This document shows positions 36,983 to 45,012 of a stretch of DNA of 64,000 nucleotides, one piece after another. Positions within the stretch are counted from its first letter, which is position 1. The number at the start of each line of letters is the position of its first letter. This DNA comes from Lacibacter sediminis. Its GTDB lineage: Bacteria > Bacteroidota > Bacteroidia > Chitinophagales > Chitinophagaceae. A model generated the notes under the pieces. The model did not search any database, had not been told where the DNA came from, and was given only the letters and a program-made list of their open reading frames with translations. Location: assembly GCF_014168535.1 (NCBI RefSeq), contig NZ_CP060007.1, positions 3,100,001-3,164,000 on the forward strand, in the 5' to 3' direction. The position numbers were made by a program, and so were the translations under genes.

Positions 36983-37262
36983 ATTCAACCGATTGGGGTT
37001 TATTTTACAGTCCGTCTCGGTTGACAATACGCTTCAGCGCATTGCATTAAAAGGGAATCAGGTGTAAATCCTGAACTATCCCCGTAGCTGTAAGTTCTTT
37101 CAGTGAATGCTGAATAGTCAATGGTGAATGCTTCCTCAGCGGAAACACTATTCACCATTCACAACTCACCACTCACCTGTTGACTCTACATACCACTGTT
37201 CCGCTTCAGGCGAAATGGGAAGGTGCTCAGCAGCGAACAAGTCAGAAGACCTGCCGGTTGGA
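36983..37262 (+). promoter_or_regulatory. Cobalamin (B12) riboswitch upstream of nrdB-nrdA
   Basis: Core elements in order: AAAAGGGAA (37049-37057), the P6-type hairpin TCAGG-TGTAAAT-CCTGA (37058-37074), ATCCCCGTAGCTGTAAG (37078-37094), CCACTG...AAATGGGAAGG (about 37193-37222), and the B12-box AAGTCAGAAGACCTGCCGG (37239-37257). P1 can form between CAACCG (near 36985) and CGGTTG (near 37255). It lies 122 bases before the ATG of nrdB, and B12 binding would be expected to repress. The arm between 37095 and 37192 is built mostly from a GAATGGTGAATG / ATTCACCATTCAC low-complexity repeat. Confidence 0.92.
37101..37185. repeat. GTGAATGG-type repeat inside the riboswitch arm
   Basis: AGTCAA (37116-37121) pairs with TTGACT (37180-37185), and ATGGTGAAT (37121-37129) with ATTCACCAT (37150-37158). 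The same words occur at 38362-38450 and 50313-50381. Confidence 0.65.
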
Positions 37263-37384
37263 AAATTTAGTCACAACGCTTTCGGGAGAAAAGCATTTGT
37301 ACTGATCGTTTTCGTCACCTCTAAAGTGACTCACTCTTTCAGCACTATACTTGTCCCCGGTAGTCAACACGTAAAAGAAGAAAA

Positions 37385-38356
37385 ATGAAGCAAGAAGAAG
37401 AAATCCTGTTAAAGGAAAACAAAGACCGTTTTGTAATTCTACCAATTAATTATCCTGAAATATGGAAACATTATAAGCAGCACGAGGCAAGCTTCTGGAC
37501 AGCTGAAGAAATTGACCTGAGCGGCGATCTGAAAGATTGGGAAAACCTCAACAGTGGCGAACGTCATTTTATTTCCCATGTACTCGCCTTTTTTGCAGCA
37601 AGTGATGGTATCGTGAACGAGAACCTGGCGGTGAATTTCATGAGCGAAGTGCAGTTGCCCGAAGCAAGATGTTTTTATGGTTTCCAGATCATGATGGAAA
37701 ACATCCACAGCGAAACCTATGCACTGTTGATCGATACTTATATTAAAGACCCGCAGGAAAAACATAAACTGTTTCATGCGATTGATACCGTTCCTGCTGT
37801 AAAGAAAAAAGCAGAATGGGCCCTGCGTTGGATCGAGAACGGAAGTTTTGCGGAGCGTCTGGTTGCCTTTGCTGCAGTAGAAGGTATTTTCTTCAGCGGT
37901 AGTTTCTGTTCTATTTTCTGGATGAAGAAACGTGGCTTGATGCCGGGTTTAACATTCAGCAACGAATTGATCAGTCGCGATGAAGGTTTGCATTGCGAAT
38001 TTGCCTGCTTACTCTACAGCATGTTGCAAAACAAACTTACTGAAGCAGAAGTAAGAGCCATCATTACTGATGCTGTGGAGATTGAAAAAGAATTCATCAC
38101 GGAAGCGTTGCCTGTTGCCTTGATTGGTATGAATGCAAAACTGATGCAGCAATACATTGAGTTTGTGGCTGATCGTTGGTTAGCAGAACTGGGTTGTGCA
38201 AAAGTGTACAATGCCAGCAATCCATTCGACTTTATGGAAATGATCTCCCTGCAGGGCAAAACAAATTTCTTTGAGAAGCGTGTAGGCGATTACCAGAAAG
38301 CCGGTGTGATGGGCAATAAAGAATCGCAGATGTTTTCAACGGAAGAAGATTTTTAA
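37385..38356 (+). CDS. nrdB: Class Ia ribonucleotide reductase, beta subunit
   Basis: 323 residues, the radical-generating subunit that makes deoxynucleotides together with NrdA. The di-iron ligands are visible: the Asp/Glu region S-G-D-L-K-D-W-E and [19 protein letters not shown], plus the later E-G-I-F-F and E-x-x-H (D-E-G-L-H-C-E-F). The radical tyrosine is in [10 protein letters not shown]. The C-terminus S-T-E-E-D-F is the peptide that docks in NrdA. It is oxygen-dependent and B12-independent, under the upstream B12 riboswitch. Confidence 0.97.
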   Translation: MKQEEEILLKENKDRFVILPINYPEIWKHYKQHEASFWTAEEIDLSGDLKDWENLNSGERHFISHVLAFFAASDGIVNENLAVNFMSEVQLPEARCFYGFQIMMENIHSETYALLIDTYIKDPQEKHKLFHAIDTVPAVKKKAEWALRWIENGSFAERLVAFAAVEGIFFSGSFCSIFWMKKRGLMPGLTFSNELISRDEGLHCEFACLLYSMLQNKLTEAEVRAIITDAVEIEKEFITEALPVALIGMNAKLMQQYIEFVADRWLAELGCAKVYNASNPFDFMEMISLQGKTNFFEKRVGDYQKAGVMGNKESQMFSTEEDF

Positions 38357-38361
38357 GAACT

Positions 38362-38450
38362 GTGAGTGGTGAATGGTGAGTCGTGAGTGGTGCCGAACAA
38401 ATAGAATACTATTAAACTGGGTACGCAGCTCACCACTGACTACTCACTAA
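38362..38450. repeat. GTGAGTGGTGAATGG repeat between nrdB and nrdA
   Basis: Left part 38362-38392 repeats GTGAGTGGTGAATGGTGAG-like words; the right part 38427-38450 carries the inverse (CTCACCACTGACTACTCAC). They can pair. It does not interrupt either gene. Confidence 0.65.
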
Positions 38451-38494
38451 TTACCAAATTACATTATAGCAAATCATAAAACTTACACCCCATT

Positions 38495-40891
38495 ATGTTT
38501 GTAGTAAAAAGAAACGGCAAAACAGAATCAGTAAAATTCGATAAGGTTACAGCGAGGATCGAGAAGTTGAGTTACAGCCTCAGTCCAATGGTGAACCCTA
38601 TTGATGTTGCCAAGAAAACAATTGAAGGTATTTACGAAGGCGTTGCAACAACCGACCTCGATAACCTCGCAGCAGAAACTGCAGCATCACTCACCATTAC
38701 ACATCCTGATTATGCAATTCTTGCATCACGCATTGCCGTGAGCAACCTGCACAAGAATACGATCAAGAGTTTCTCGCAAACCATGCGAAACCTCTACAAC
38801 TATGTTGATAAAGCAACAGGTAAAAAATTACCGTTGATTGCTGATGATGTAATGAAGATCATTGAAGATAATGCGGAGCTGTTAGACAGCACCATCATTT
38901 ACGATCGTGATTTTGCATTTGATTATTTCGGTTTTAAAACACTGGAAAAATCATATCTCTTAAAGATCGATGGAAAAATTGCAGAACGTCCGCAGCACAT
39001 GTACATGCGTGTGGCTGTTGGTATTCATAAAGAAGATATTGAGAGCGTGATCAAAACCTATCACTTAATGAGTGAACGTTGGATGACGCATGCCACTCCT
39101 ACTTTGTTCAACGCCGGTACACCAAAACCACAAATGAGTTCATGTTTTCTTTTAACGATGAAGGAAGACAGCATTGATGGTATTTACGATACGCTGAAAC
39201 AAACAGCAAAAATTTCACAAAGCGCAGGTGGTATTGGTCTGGCTATTCATAATATCCGTGCAACAGGTAGTTATATCGGCGGCACCAATGGTACCAGCAA
39301 TGGTATCATCCCGATGCTGAAAGTATTTAATGATACAGCACGCTATGTAGATCAAGGCGGTGGTAAGCGTAAAGGTGCATTTGCGATTTATCTGGAACCA
39401 TGGCATGCAGATGTATTCGAATTCCTCGATCTGCGTAAGAATCATGGTAAAGAAGAAATGCGTGCAAGAGATCTGTTCTTCGCACTGTGGATCTGTGATC
39501 TGTTTATGAAACGTGTGGAAGCAAATGGCGAATGGAGTTTGTTTTGTCCAAACGAAGCACCGGGATTAAGTGATTGCTGGGGTGATGAATTTGAAAAACT
39601 TTATACCAAATACGAAGCAGAAGGTCGTGCAAGAAAAACCATCAAGGCGCAAGACTTATGGTTTGCTATTCTGCAATCGCAGATCGAAACAGGCACACCT
39701 TACATGCTGTATAAAGATGCAGCCAACAGCAAATCAAATCAACAGAACCTTGGTACCATTAAAAGTTCCAACCTGTGCACAGAGATCATGGAATTCACCA
39801 GCCCGGAAGAAGTGGCGGTATGTAACCTGGCATCACTGGCACTCCCCCGTTTTGTAATTGACGGCAAATTCGATCATGAGAAATTATACGAGGTTACTTA
39901 CCAGGTAACCAAAAATCTCAACAAGATCATCGACAACAATTATTATCCTGTTGAAGAAGCAAGAACATCAAACATGAAACACCGTCCTGTTGGATTAGGT
40001 GTACAGGGTTTGGCTGATGTATTCATCTTGTTGCGTTTGCCGTTTGAAAGTGACCTCGCAAAAATGTTGAACAAAAACATTTTTGAAACCATCTACTTTG
40101 CGGCAATGACTGCAAGTAAAGATCTGGCGAAAGAACAAGGTGCTTATGAAACCTTTGCAGGTTCACCGGTATCGAAAGGTATTTTCCAGTTTGATATGTG
40201 GGGCACCACACCAACCGACCGTTGGGATTGGGCTACACTGAAAGAAGAAGTAAAACAATTTGGTGTACGTAACTCGTTGCTGGTTGCGCCAATGCCTACA
40301 GCTTCTACATCACAGATCTTTGGCAACAACGAATGTTTTGAACCATACACCTCCAACATTTATACACGTCGTGTATTAAGTGGTGAGTTTATTATTGTCA
40401 ACAAACATTTGCTGAAAGATTTGGTGAATCTTGGTTTATGGAACAACAGCATGAAGAATAAGATCATTGCAGCCAATGGTTCTATCCAGCACATTGAGGA
40501 GATCCCTGTTGATATCAAAGAACTGTACAAAACAGTCTGGGAGATCAAGCAACGCAATATCATTGACATGGCTGCTGATCGTGGTGCATATATCTGTCAA
40601 TCACAATCGTTGAATTTGTTTGTTGATAATCCAACGGCTTCCAAACTCACCTCGATGCATTTCCACGCCTGGAAGAAAGGTTTGAAAACAGGTATGTATT
40701 ATTTGCGCACACAAGCTGCCACACAAGCGGTGCAGTTTACCGTAGAGAAACAGGCGAGCAATGAAATAAGCCCGGTGATTCCTTCAACAGAAAAAATACA
40801 GGCAGCACAAACAACAACCGACATTGAACCTACGCAAGTAGATGGCCCAACCTGCAGCATGGAAGATGGCTGTATCAGTTGCGGTTCGTAA
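38495..40891 (+). CDS. nrdA: Class Ia ribonucleotide reductase, alpha subunit
   Basis: 798 residues. An N-terminal ATP-cone (about 1-90, M-F-V-V-K-R-N-G-K) gives allosteric control. Catalytic cysteines lie in S-S-C-F-L-L-T-M and V-A-V-C-N-L-A-S, with N-L-C-T-E-I supplying the active-site Asn, Cys and Glu. The tyrosine relay is G-M-Y-Y-L-R-T. The C-terminal [12 protein letters not shown] holds the cysteines recycled by thioredoxin. It is co-directional with nrdB, 138 bases apart, and ends in a terminator. Confidence 0.98.
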   Translation: MFVVKRNGKTESVKFDKVTARIEKLSYSLSPMVNPIDVAKKTIEGIYEGVATTDLDNLAAETAASLTITHPDYAILASRIAVSNLHKNTIKSFSQTMRNLYNYVDKATGKKLPLIADDVMKIIEDNAELLDSTIIYDRDFAFDYFGFKTLEKSYLLKIDGKIAERPQHMYMRVAVGIHKEDIESVIKTYHLMSERWMTHATPTLFNAGTPKPQMSSCFLLTMKEDSIDGIYDTLKQTAKISQSAGGIGLAIHNIRATGSYIGGTNGTSNGIIPMLKVFNDTARYVDQGGGKRKGAFAIYLEPWHADVFEFLDLRKNHGKEEMRARDLFFALWICDLFMKRVEANGEWSLFCPNEAPGLSDCWGDEFEKLYTKYEAEGRARKTIKAQDLWFAILQSQIETGTPYMLYKDAANSKSNQQNLGTIKSSNLCTEIMEFTSPEEVAVCNLASLALPRFVIDGKFDHEKLYEVTYQVTKNLNKIIDNNYYPVEEARTSNMKHRPVGLGVQGLADVFILLRLPFESDLAKMLNKNIFETIYFAAMTASKDLAKEQGAYETFAGSPVSKGIFQFDMWGTTPTDRWDWATLKEEVKQFGVRNSLLVAPMPTASTSQIFGNNECFEPYTSNIYTRRVLSGEFIIVNKHLLKDLVNLGLWNNSMKNKIIAANGSIQHIEEIPVDIKELYKTVWEIKQRNIIDMAADRGAYICQSQSLNLFVDNPTASKLTSMHFHAWKKGLKTGMYYLRTQAATQAVQFTVEKQASNEISPVIPSTEKIQAAQTTTDIEPTQVDGPTCSMEDGCISCGS

Positions 40892-40911
40892 AATGATAAA
40901 GAAGAAAATAG

Positions 40912-40939
40912 AAATCCCCTTGTTGAAGCAAGGGGATTT
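40912..40939 (+). terminator. Rho-independent terminator of nrdBA
   Basis: AAATCCCCTT / AAGGGGATTT with an 8-base loop, then TTTG. Confidence 0.85.
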
Positions 40940-41034
40940 TTTGTGTTGATTAACGAGAAGTTTGGTTTTATGAGGAGTGGCGTATAATTTAGTGTTGTAC
41001 GCAAATTTGACCATCACAAGCTTTTAACAAGTCA

Positions 41035-41472
41035 ATGGGCTATGAACTTCATATAACAAGGCGGGAACATTGGGCTGACACAGAAACCTCGGACATTTCA
41101 ATAGAGGAATGGCTTACTTATGTAAACAGTGATAAAGAACTGGAGTTGACGAATGGTTATGACATCAAAATTGGTTCAGAAGCCTTGCATCAAAATGTAA
41201 TAGGCTATTGCGAGTGGAAGGCTCATCCTACAGAGCAAGAAGCAAACTCAAGACCTTGGTTTTCTTATTGGAAGGGAAGTGTTGACACAAAGAACCCCGA
41301 TGCACCGACCATTCGCAAAATGATACAGATTGCTTCGGCATTAAAAGCTAAGGTGCAGGGTGACGATGGTGAATTCTACACAGAAGAAGATGTGGCTAAT
41401 ATAGAAAAAGAAGAAGAACAAAGAGCCTTAGCTAAACAACAGACGGAAAAGCGTTGGTGGAAGTTTTGGTGA
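41035..41472 (+). CDS. Small unknown protein, accessory
   Basis: 145 residues, soluble: M-G-Y-E-L-H-I-T-R-R-E-H-W at the start, a middle with W-F-S-Y-W-K-G-S and a charged helical end (N-I-E-K-E-E-E-Q-R), finishing R-W-W-K-F-W. I do not recognise a named family. It begins a run of three same-strand small genes whose intervals share a GGCGAGTC palindrome. Codon use is more AT-rich than the nrd genes. Confidence 0.6.
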   Translation: MGYELHITRREHWADTETSDISIEEWLTYVNSDKELELTNGYDIKIGSEALHQNVIGYCEWKAHPTEQEANSRPWFSYWKGSVDTKNPDAPTIRKMIQIASALKAKVQGDDGEFYTEEDVANIEKEEEQRALAKQQTEKRWWKFW

Positions 41473-41499
41473 CACTTGACGATGCGTACAACATCAGCT

Positions 41500-41541
41500 T
41501 TCGTTCGCAGGCGAGTCTGGTGAAACCGACTCGCCGTATAA
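41500..41541. repeat. GGCGAGTC...GACTCGCC palindrome, copy 1
   Basis: GGCGAGTC (41510-41517) and GACTCGCC (41528-41535) form a hairpin extended inward by GGT/ACC past one bulged T, loop GAA. A partial copy GGCGAGTCCCTCTC lies at 41564-41580. Confidence 0.75.
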
Positions 41542-41601
41542 TGGAAAAGAAAAGAAGCAATAACGGCGAGTCCCTCTCAGGAGAATCGACTATAAAAAAA
41601 G

Positions 41602-42066
41602 ATGATAATCTTACTAGATATAGACGGAGTTTTGGTAACGACCCCATCTTGGAGGGCGACAGAAATTCTTGCAGACGGTTTTATGAAATTTAATGACAAT
41701 GCAGCGACGAACTTACAGCGTCTGATTATAGAAACTGAAGCTGACATTGTTTTAACCTCAACTCACAGAGTTAATTACTCCATCGAGACTTGGAAAAAGA
41801 TCTTTAGGCAACGGGGTATTTTGACGAATTCAATTGCAAAACTTAACGAAAAAAAATCAATCGAAACAATGTTGAACAGAGCAACAGAAATTAAAGAGTG
41901 GTTTGACAATGGTGGTCACAAATATAATTTTGTAATTATTGACGACGACCTTTCGCTTAATGATTTGCCAGTAGCTATTAAGAGCAGATGTGTCATAACA
42001 AGTCCGTTAATTGGACTGAACGAAGATGCGACTAACAATGCTTTAAAAATCTTGCTGGCAAAATAA
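41602..42066 (+). CDS. HAD-like phosphatase domain protein (RNA-repair-associated type)
   Basis: 154 residues. Motif I is D6-I-D8-G-V-L, motif II is L-T-S-T54-H-R, and the acidic motif at the end is I-D114-D-D116. This matches a single HAD domain, the small kind that occurs alone or in multi-domain RNA-repair proteins; the repair link is recalled family knowledge. It probably hydrolyses a phosphate ester. It is second of three small genes, flanked on both sides by the GGCGAGTC palindrome. Confidence 0.72.
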   Translation: MIILLDIDGVLVTTPSWRATEILADGFMKFNDNAATNLQRLIIETEADIVLTSTHRVNYSIETWKKIFRQRGILTNSIAKLNEKKSIETMLNRATEIKEWFDNGGHKYNFVIIDDDLSLNDLPVAIKSRCVITSPLIGLNEDATNNALKILLAK

Positions 42067-42074
42067 CGGTCTTC

Positions 42075-42113
42075 ATTCGCAGGCGAGTCTGGTGAAACCG
42101 ACTCGACGTATAA
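42075..42113. repeat. GGCGAGTC palindrome, copy 2
   Basis: GGCGAGTCTGGTGAAACCG (42082-42100) continues ACTCGAC; identical to copy 1 for about 26 bases with one change. It sits right after the HAD gene. Confidence 0.75.
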
Positions 42114-42168
42114 AACACCACCAGATCGCCAAAGCATTCATTTTAACCACAACTATTGATAAATCCTT

Positions 42169-42438
42169 ATGATTATAGAATTTAAAATTCTTAAAGTATT
42201 CGACCATCACAATCGTGGGCAATTTATCGTAGCACGACAATTAAATTTTAAGGAGCCTCTTGTTGTAAAAGAAGGCTCGTTATTAAATGGCATTCCAATC
42301 TTTCACTATTTAGAGATGTATCCCTTTTCAAAAGAGGAAGACCCTCAATTTGACATTTACGTTTTTCGACCAACAGAATTGAAAGGTTATCCAAAGGAAT
42401 TTTTTCAAGAAGGGCAAGTCGTTGAACTCACTGTATAA
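42169..42438 (+). CDS. Small unknown protein, accessory
   Basis: 89 residues, soluble and beta-rich (M-I-I-E-F-K-I-L-K-V-F-D-H-H, Q-F-I-V-A-R-Q-L, E-E-D-P-Q-F-D-I-Y-V-F-R). The pattern could be a small beta-barrel, but no family is recognised. It is third gene of the run, followed at 42451 by GGCGAGTCTTTTGCC. Confidence 0.55.
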   Translation: MIIEFKILKVFDHHNRGQFIVARQLNFKEPLVVKEGSLLNGIPIFHYLEMYPFSKEEDPQFDIYVFRPTELKGYPKEFFQEGQVVELTV

Positions 42439-42457
42439 AATTCGTTATACGGCGAGT

Positions 42458-43084
42458 CTTTTGCCGTTGTTGGTATTACCTAAGCCCAACAATGTACATA
42501 TGAACAGACTTGCACCCTGCCGCCGTTGTTGTGTCTCCCGATCAACAACACTTACAACAACACAAAGAACATCTCACATTCATTTCACCAATCGTACCTA
42601 CGGCACGAAAACATCATTCAACAACATCATTCTACCCGGCAATTGTTCCTACGGAACAGAATACAACCCTACTCAACAAATGAATGCACATAATAGCCCT
42701 ACTCCGTAGGAGCAACTGGTGGGTAGACAAATACAAAAGCAAGGAAAGCGTGCCGTAGGTATGCATGGTCTTTTGCCGTTGTTGGTATTACCTAAGCCCA
42801 ACAATGTATCTATGTATGAACAGACTTGCACCCTGCCGCCGTTGTTGCGTCTCCGACCAACAACACATGCAACAAAACAAACAACATCTCATCTTCACTT
42901 CACCAATCGTACCTACGGCACGAAAACATCATTCAACAACATCATTCTACCCGGCAATTGTTCCTACGGAACAGAATACAACCCTACTCAACAAATGAAT
43001 GCACACAATAGCCCTGCTCCGTAGGAGCAACTGGTGGGTAGACAAATACAACAGCAACGTGAGCGTACCGTAGGTACGCATGGT
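42458..43084. repeat. Tandem duplication (units of about 312 and 315 bp) with CCTACGG palindromes
   Basis: Unit 1 spans 42458-42769 and unit 2 spans 42770-43084; they are about 90% identical by eye, apart from short indels. Each unit carries four copies of the core CCTACGG/CCGTAGG: 42597, 42648, 42704, 42753 and 42912, 42963, 43019, 43068. Two of these per unit form short palindromes (GCTCCGTAGGAGC type). Short ORFs read through (42422-42709 and 42719-43024) but mirror the repeat and look non-coding. It fills most of the 42439-43256 gap. Confidence 0.8.
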
Positions 43085-43210
43085 CTGATAAAGTGCATCG
43101 TTTTTATCCGTTATACGAGGGCACCAGACAATGAACCCCTTCAAAACCCAAATTAGCTTATAATAAAGCTGCTCTTGAATTTTCCTATCAATTGTTTGTT
43201 TGTCTGCACC

Positions 43211-43218
43211 TACCTTTG
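43211..43218 (+). promoter_or_regulatory. -7 box for the MTHFR-like gene
   Basis: TACCTTTG, 38 bases before the ATG at 43257. A TTG near 43192 gives a 16-base spacer, shorter than usual. Confidence 0.55.
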
Positions 43219-43256
43219 ACCGTTCTTATAACTAAATTGAACTGTTTATACAACGA

Positions 43257-44228
43257 ATGAAATCATTAAAGGAAAAAATAGAAGCCCGGGAAAACGGATT
43301 ACTGCTTTACAGTTTTGCGCCGCCGAAGATCACTACCGAAAAAGAAAAACTGCAGATCATTGCAGAAAAGCAGATCAACCGCATCAACGATCTTGCAATT
43401 GATGGCTTGATCCTTTACGATATCCAGGATGAAAGTCACCGTACAAACGAACAACGCACATTTCCGTTCATCCAGACTGTTCCACCCGAAGAGTATTTCC
43501 GGAATTATTTGAGCAGCATCAAAACACCCAGCATTATTTATAAAAGTATTGCCAACCAAACAAAGGAAACCTTCAATGAATGGCTCAGCAAAAACAACGA
43601 TCTCGAAAACTTTGTGTTTGTTGGCGCATCTTCCAGTGCACAGATCGCTGAAACAAACTTTGCATTAACCGATGCATACGATCTGCGAAAGGATCAGCAT
43701 CAGCATTTATTGCTGGGTGGTATTACTATTCCGGAGCGTCATTCCAAAAAAGGCGACGAGCACAAACGTATCTTTTCTAAAACAGAAAAAGGCTGCAGCT
43801 TCTTTGTATCGCAATGCGTGTACAACGTGTACGAATCAAAGAACCTCCTCTCCGATTATCACTACGATTCGATCGATAACAGCTATGAACTGCAACCCAT
43901 CTTCTTTACACTAAGCCCATGCGGTTCCATCAAAACTTTGGAATTTATGAAGTGGCTGGGCATTGAAGTGCCGAAGTGGTTGTACAATGATCTGAAACAT
44001 GCGAAAGATATTTTAAATACATCGGTAAAAACATCGATCATGATCGCTGATGAAATCTTAGAATTCGCAGCACAGAAACAAATACCGGTTGGCTTTAATG
44101 TTGAAAGTATTTCGAACAAGAAAGATGAGATCGATGCAGCAACGGAAATACTCAATACAATTGCGGATCGTTTAAAGCATACAAGAAAGAAAACCAGTGC
44201 TGAAAAAATTACAGCAGCAGAAGTATAA
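43257..44228 (+). CDS. Methylenetetrahydrofolate-reductase-like TIM-barrel protein
   Basis: 323 residues. The order and spacing of segments resemble MTHFR: an N-terminal S-F-A-P-P-K, then D-G-L-I-L-Y-D-I-Q-D-E, G-A-S-S-S-A-Q, G-I-T-I-P-E-R-H, the catalytic-loop-like F-V-S-Q-C-V-Y and a C-terminal F-N-V-E-S-I-S. The usual E-x-x-P-P/ P-K-S start and several FAD-binding residues are altered, so it is likely a divergent paralogue and the flavin role is not certain. The terminator at 44267 ends it. Confidence 0.6.
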   Translation: MKSLKEKIEARENGLLLYSFAPPKITTEKEKLQIIAEKQINRINDLAIDGLILYDIQDESHRTNEQRTFPFIQTVPPEEYFRNYLSSIKTPSIIYKSIANQTKETFNEWLSKNNDLENFVFVGASSSAQIAETNFALTDAYDLRKDQHQHLLLGGITIPERHSKKGDEHKRIFSKTEKGCSFFVSQCVYNVYESKNLLSDYHYDSIDNSYELQPIFFTLSPCGSIKTLEFMKWLGIEVPKWLYNDLKHAKDILNTSVKTSIMIADEILEFAAQKQIPVGFNVESISNKKDEIDAATEILNTIADRLKHTRKKTSAEKITAAEV

Positions 44229-44266
44229 TTGTTTTCATATTTAATTTTCAGCGCAACAAATAACTT

Positions 44267-44295
44267 AAACCCCTTGTTTACTCAACAAGGGGTTT
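44267..44295 (+). terminator. Terminator of the MTHFR-like gene
   Basis: AAACCCCTTGTT / AACAAGGGGTTT, loop TACTC, then CTTC. Bidirectional for the convergent gene. Confidence 0.85.
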
Positions 44296-44337
44296 CTTCT
44301 TTCATTCAGTCCTGTGTCAATTAATACATTGCTCTTC

Positions 44338-44730
44338 TCAGGCGGGCAAAGGCGTTTGCACTTCCTTAATCAGAATACGTTTTAAACCGGAGGGCATTTC
44401 CCATATCACTTCTTCGCCCTGGCGAAAACCAATAATGGCAGCAGCCATTGGCGAAAGTATAGATACAAATTTCCGTTTGATGTCGACAGCAGAAGGCATT
44501 ACAATCGTAAACTCATGCGTCTTTTTTGTTTCCACATCTTCAATACAAACTGTTGATCCGATCCGTATTGTATTAGGTGGAAAGGAATCATTCTTTACAA
44601 TAATAGCTCTTGCTATTTCATGTGCAAGACTCATCTCGCCCTGTTTAGCAGAACCGGGCAATGCTACCAATTGTTTCAGTTTAGAAAAATCTTCTTCGCA
44701 AAGAACCACCGGGTTCAATTCGTTGTTCAT
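44338..44730 (-). CDS. GreA/GreB-family C-terminal (Rnk-like) protein
   Basis: 130 residues. The C-terminal FKBP-like half of GreA/GreB is recognisable: I-R-I-G-S-T-V-C-I-E-D, F-T-I-V-M-P, S-I-L-S-P-M-A-A-A-I-I-G and E-V-I-W-E-M-P-S-G. The long coiled-coil of true Gre factors is shortened to one short helical hairpin, as in Rnk. It may bind RNA polymerase without full cleavage-factor activity. A TATCTTTG -7 box lies at 44858-44865 on the minus strand. The 44731-45012 gap otherwise shows nothing. Confidence 0.83.
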   Translation of the reverse strand: MNNELNPVVLCEEDFSKLKQLVALPGSAKQGEMSLAHEIARAIIVKNDSFPPNTIRIGSTVCIEDVETKKTHEFTIVMPSAVDIKRKFVSILSPMAAAIIGFRQGEEVIWEMPSGLKRILIKEVQTPLPA

Positions 44731-44857
44731 AACGCATGTATTTAAAGTTTAAGAAAAGAAAATAACAGAAAGGACCATCCCCGATTGGTTAGCAGGAACC
44801 AACAGGGCAAACAGGGAGAAAGATAAAAGCGTATGTGTTGCAATTATGCATAAACGG

Positions 44858-44865
44858 CAAAGATA
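44858..44865 (-). promoter_or_regulatory. -7 box for the Gre/Rnk-like gene
   Basis: TATCTTTG on the minus strand, giving a leader of about 125 bases. Confidence 0.5.
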
Positions 44866-45012
44866 ACTGAATGCATCAGTTGTAAAGTGTTACAGTATTG
44901 TGAAGGGTTGCAGAAAAGGCAGCCTATGACAGTGTCAATAACTTTAAAATAGATTTCAGTGGTAAAAGTTGAGCAGTACAGCTTTTTTCTATTTATATAC
45001 AAGCACTCATCT

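Noticed and set aside
36885..37388. Short open frames across the nrd leader
   Set aside because: They overlap the cobalamin riboswitch; conserved RNA elements explain the sequence and no protein family is visible.
41500..42460. Classical integron attC sites
   Set aside because: No GTTRRRY/RYYYAAC box pairs can be placed convincingly at the palindromes and no integrase is present, so only a cassette-like resemblance is claimed.
42422..43024. Two open frames of 95 and 101 codons with near-identical products
   Set aside because: They are translations of a duplicated palindromic repeat; the similarity follows from the DNA duplication, and the frame contains no recognisable protein feature.
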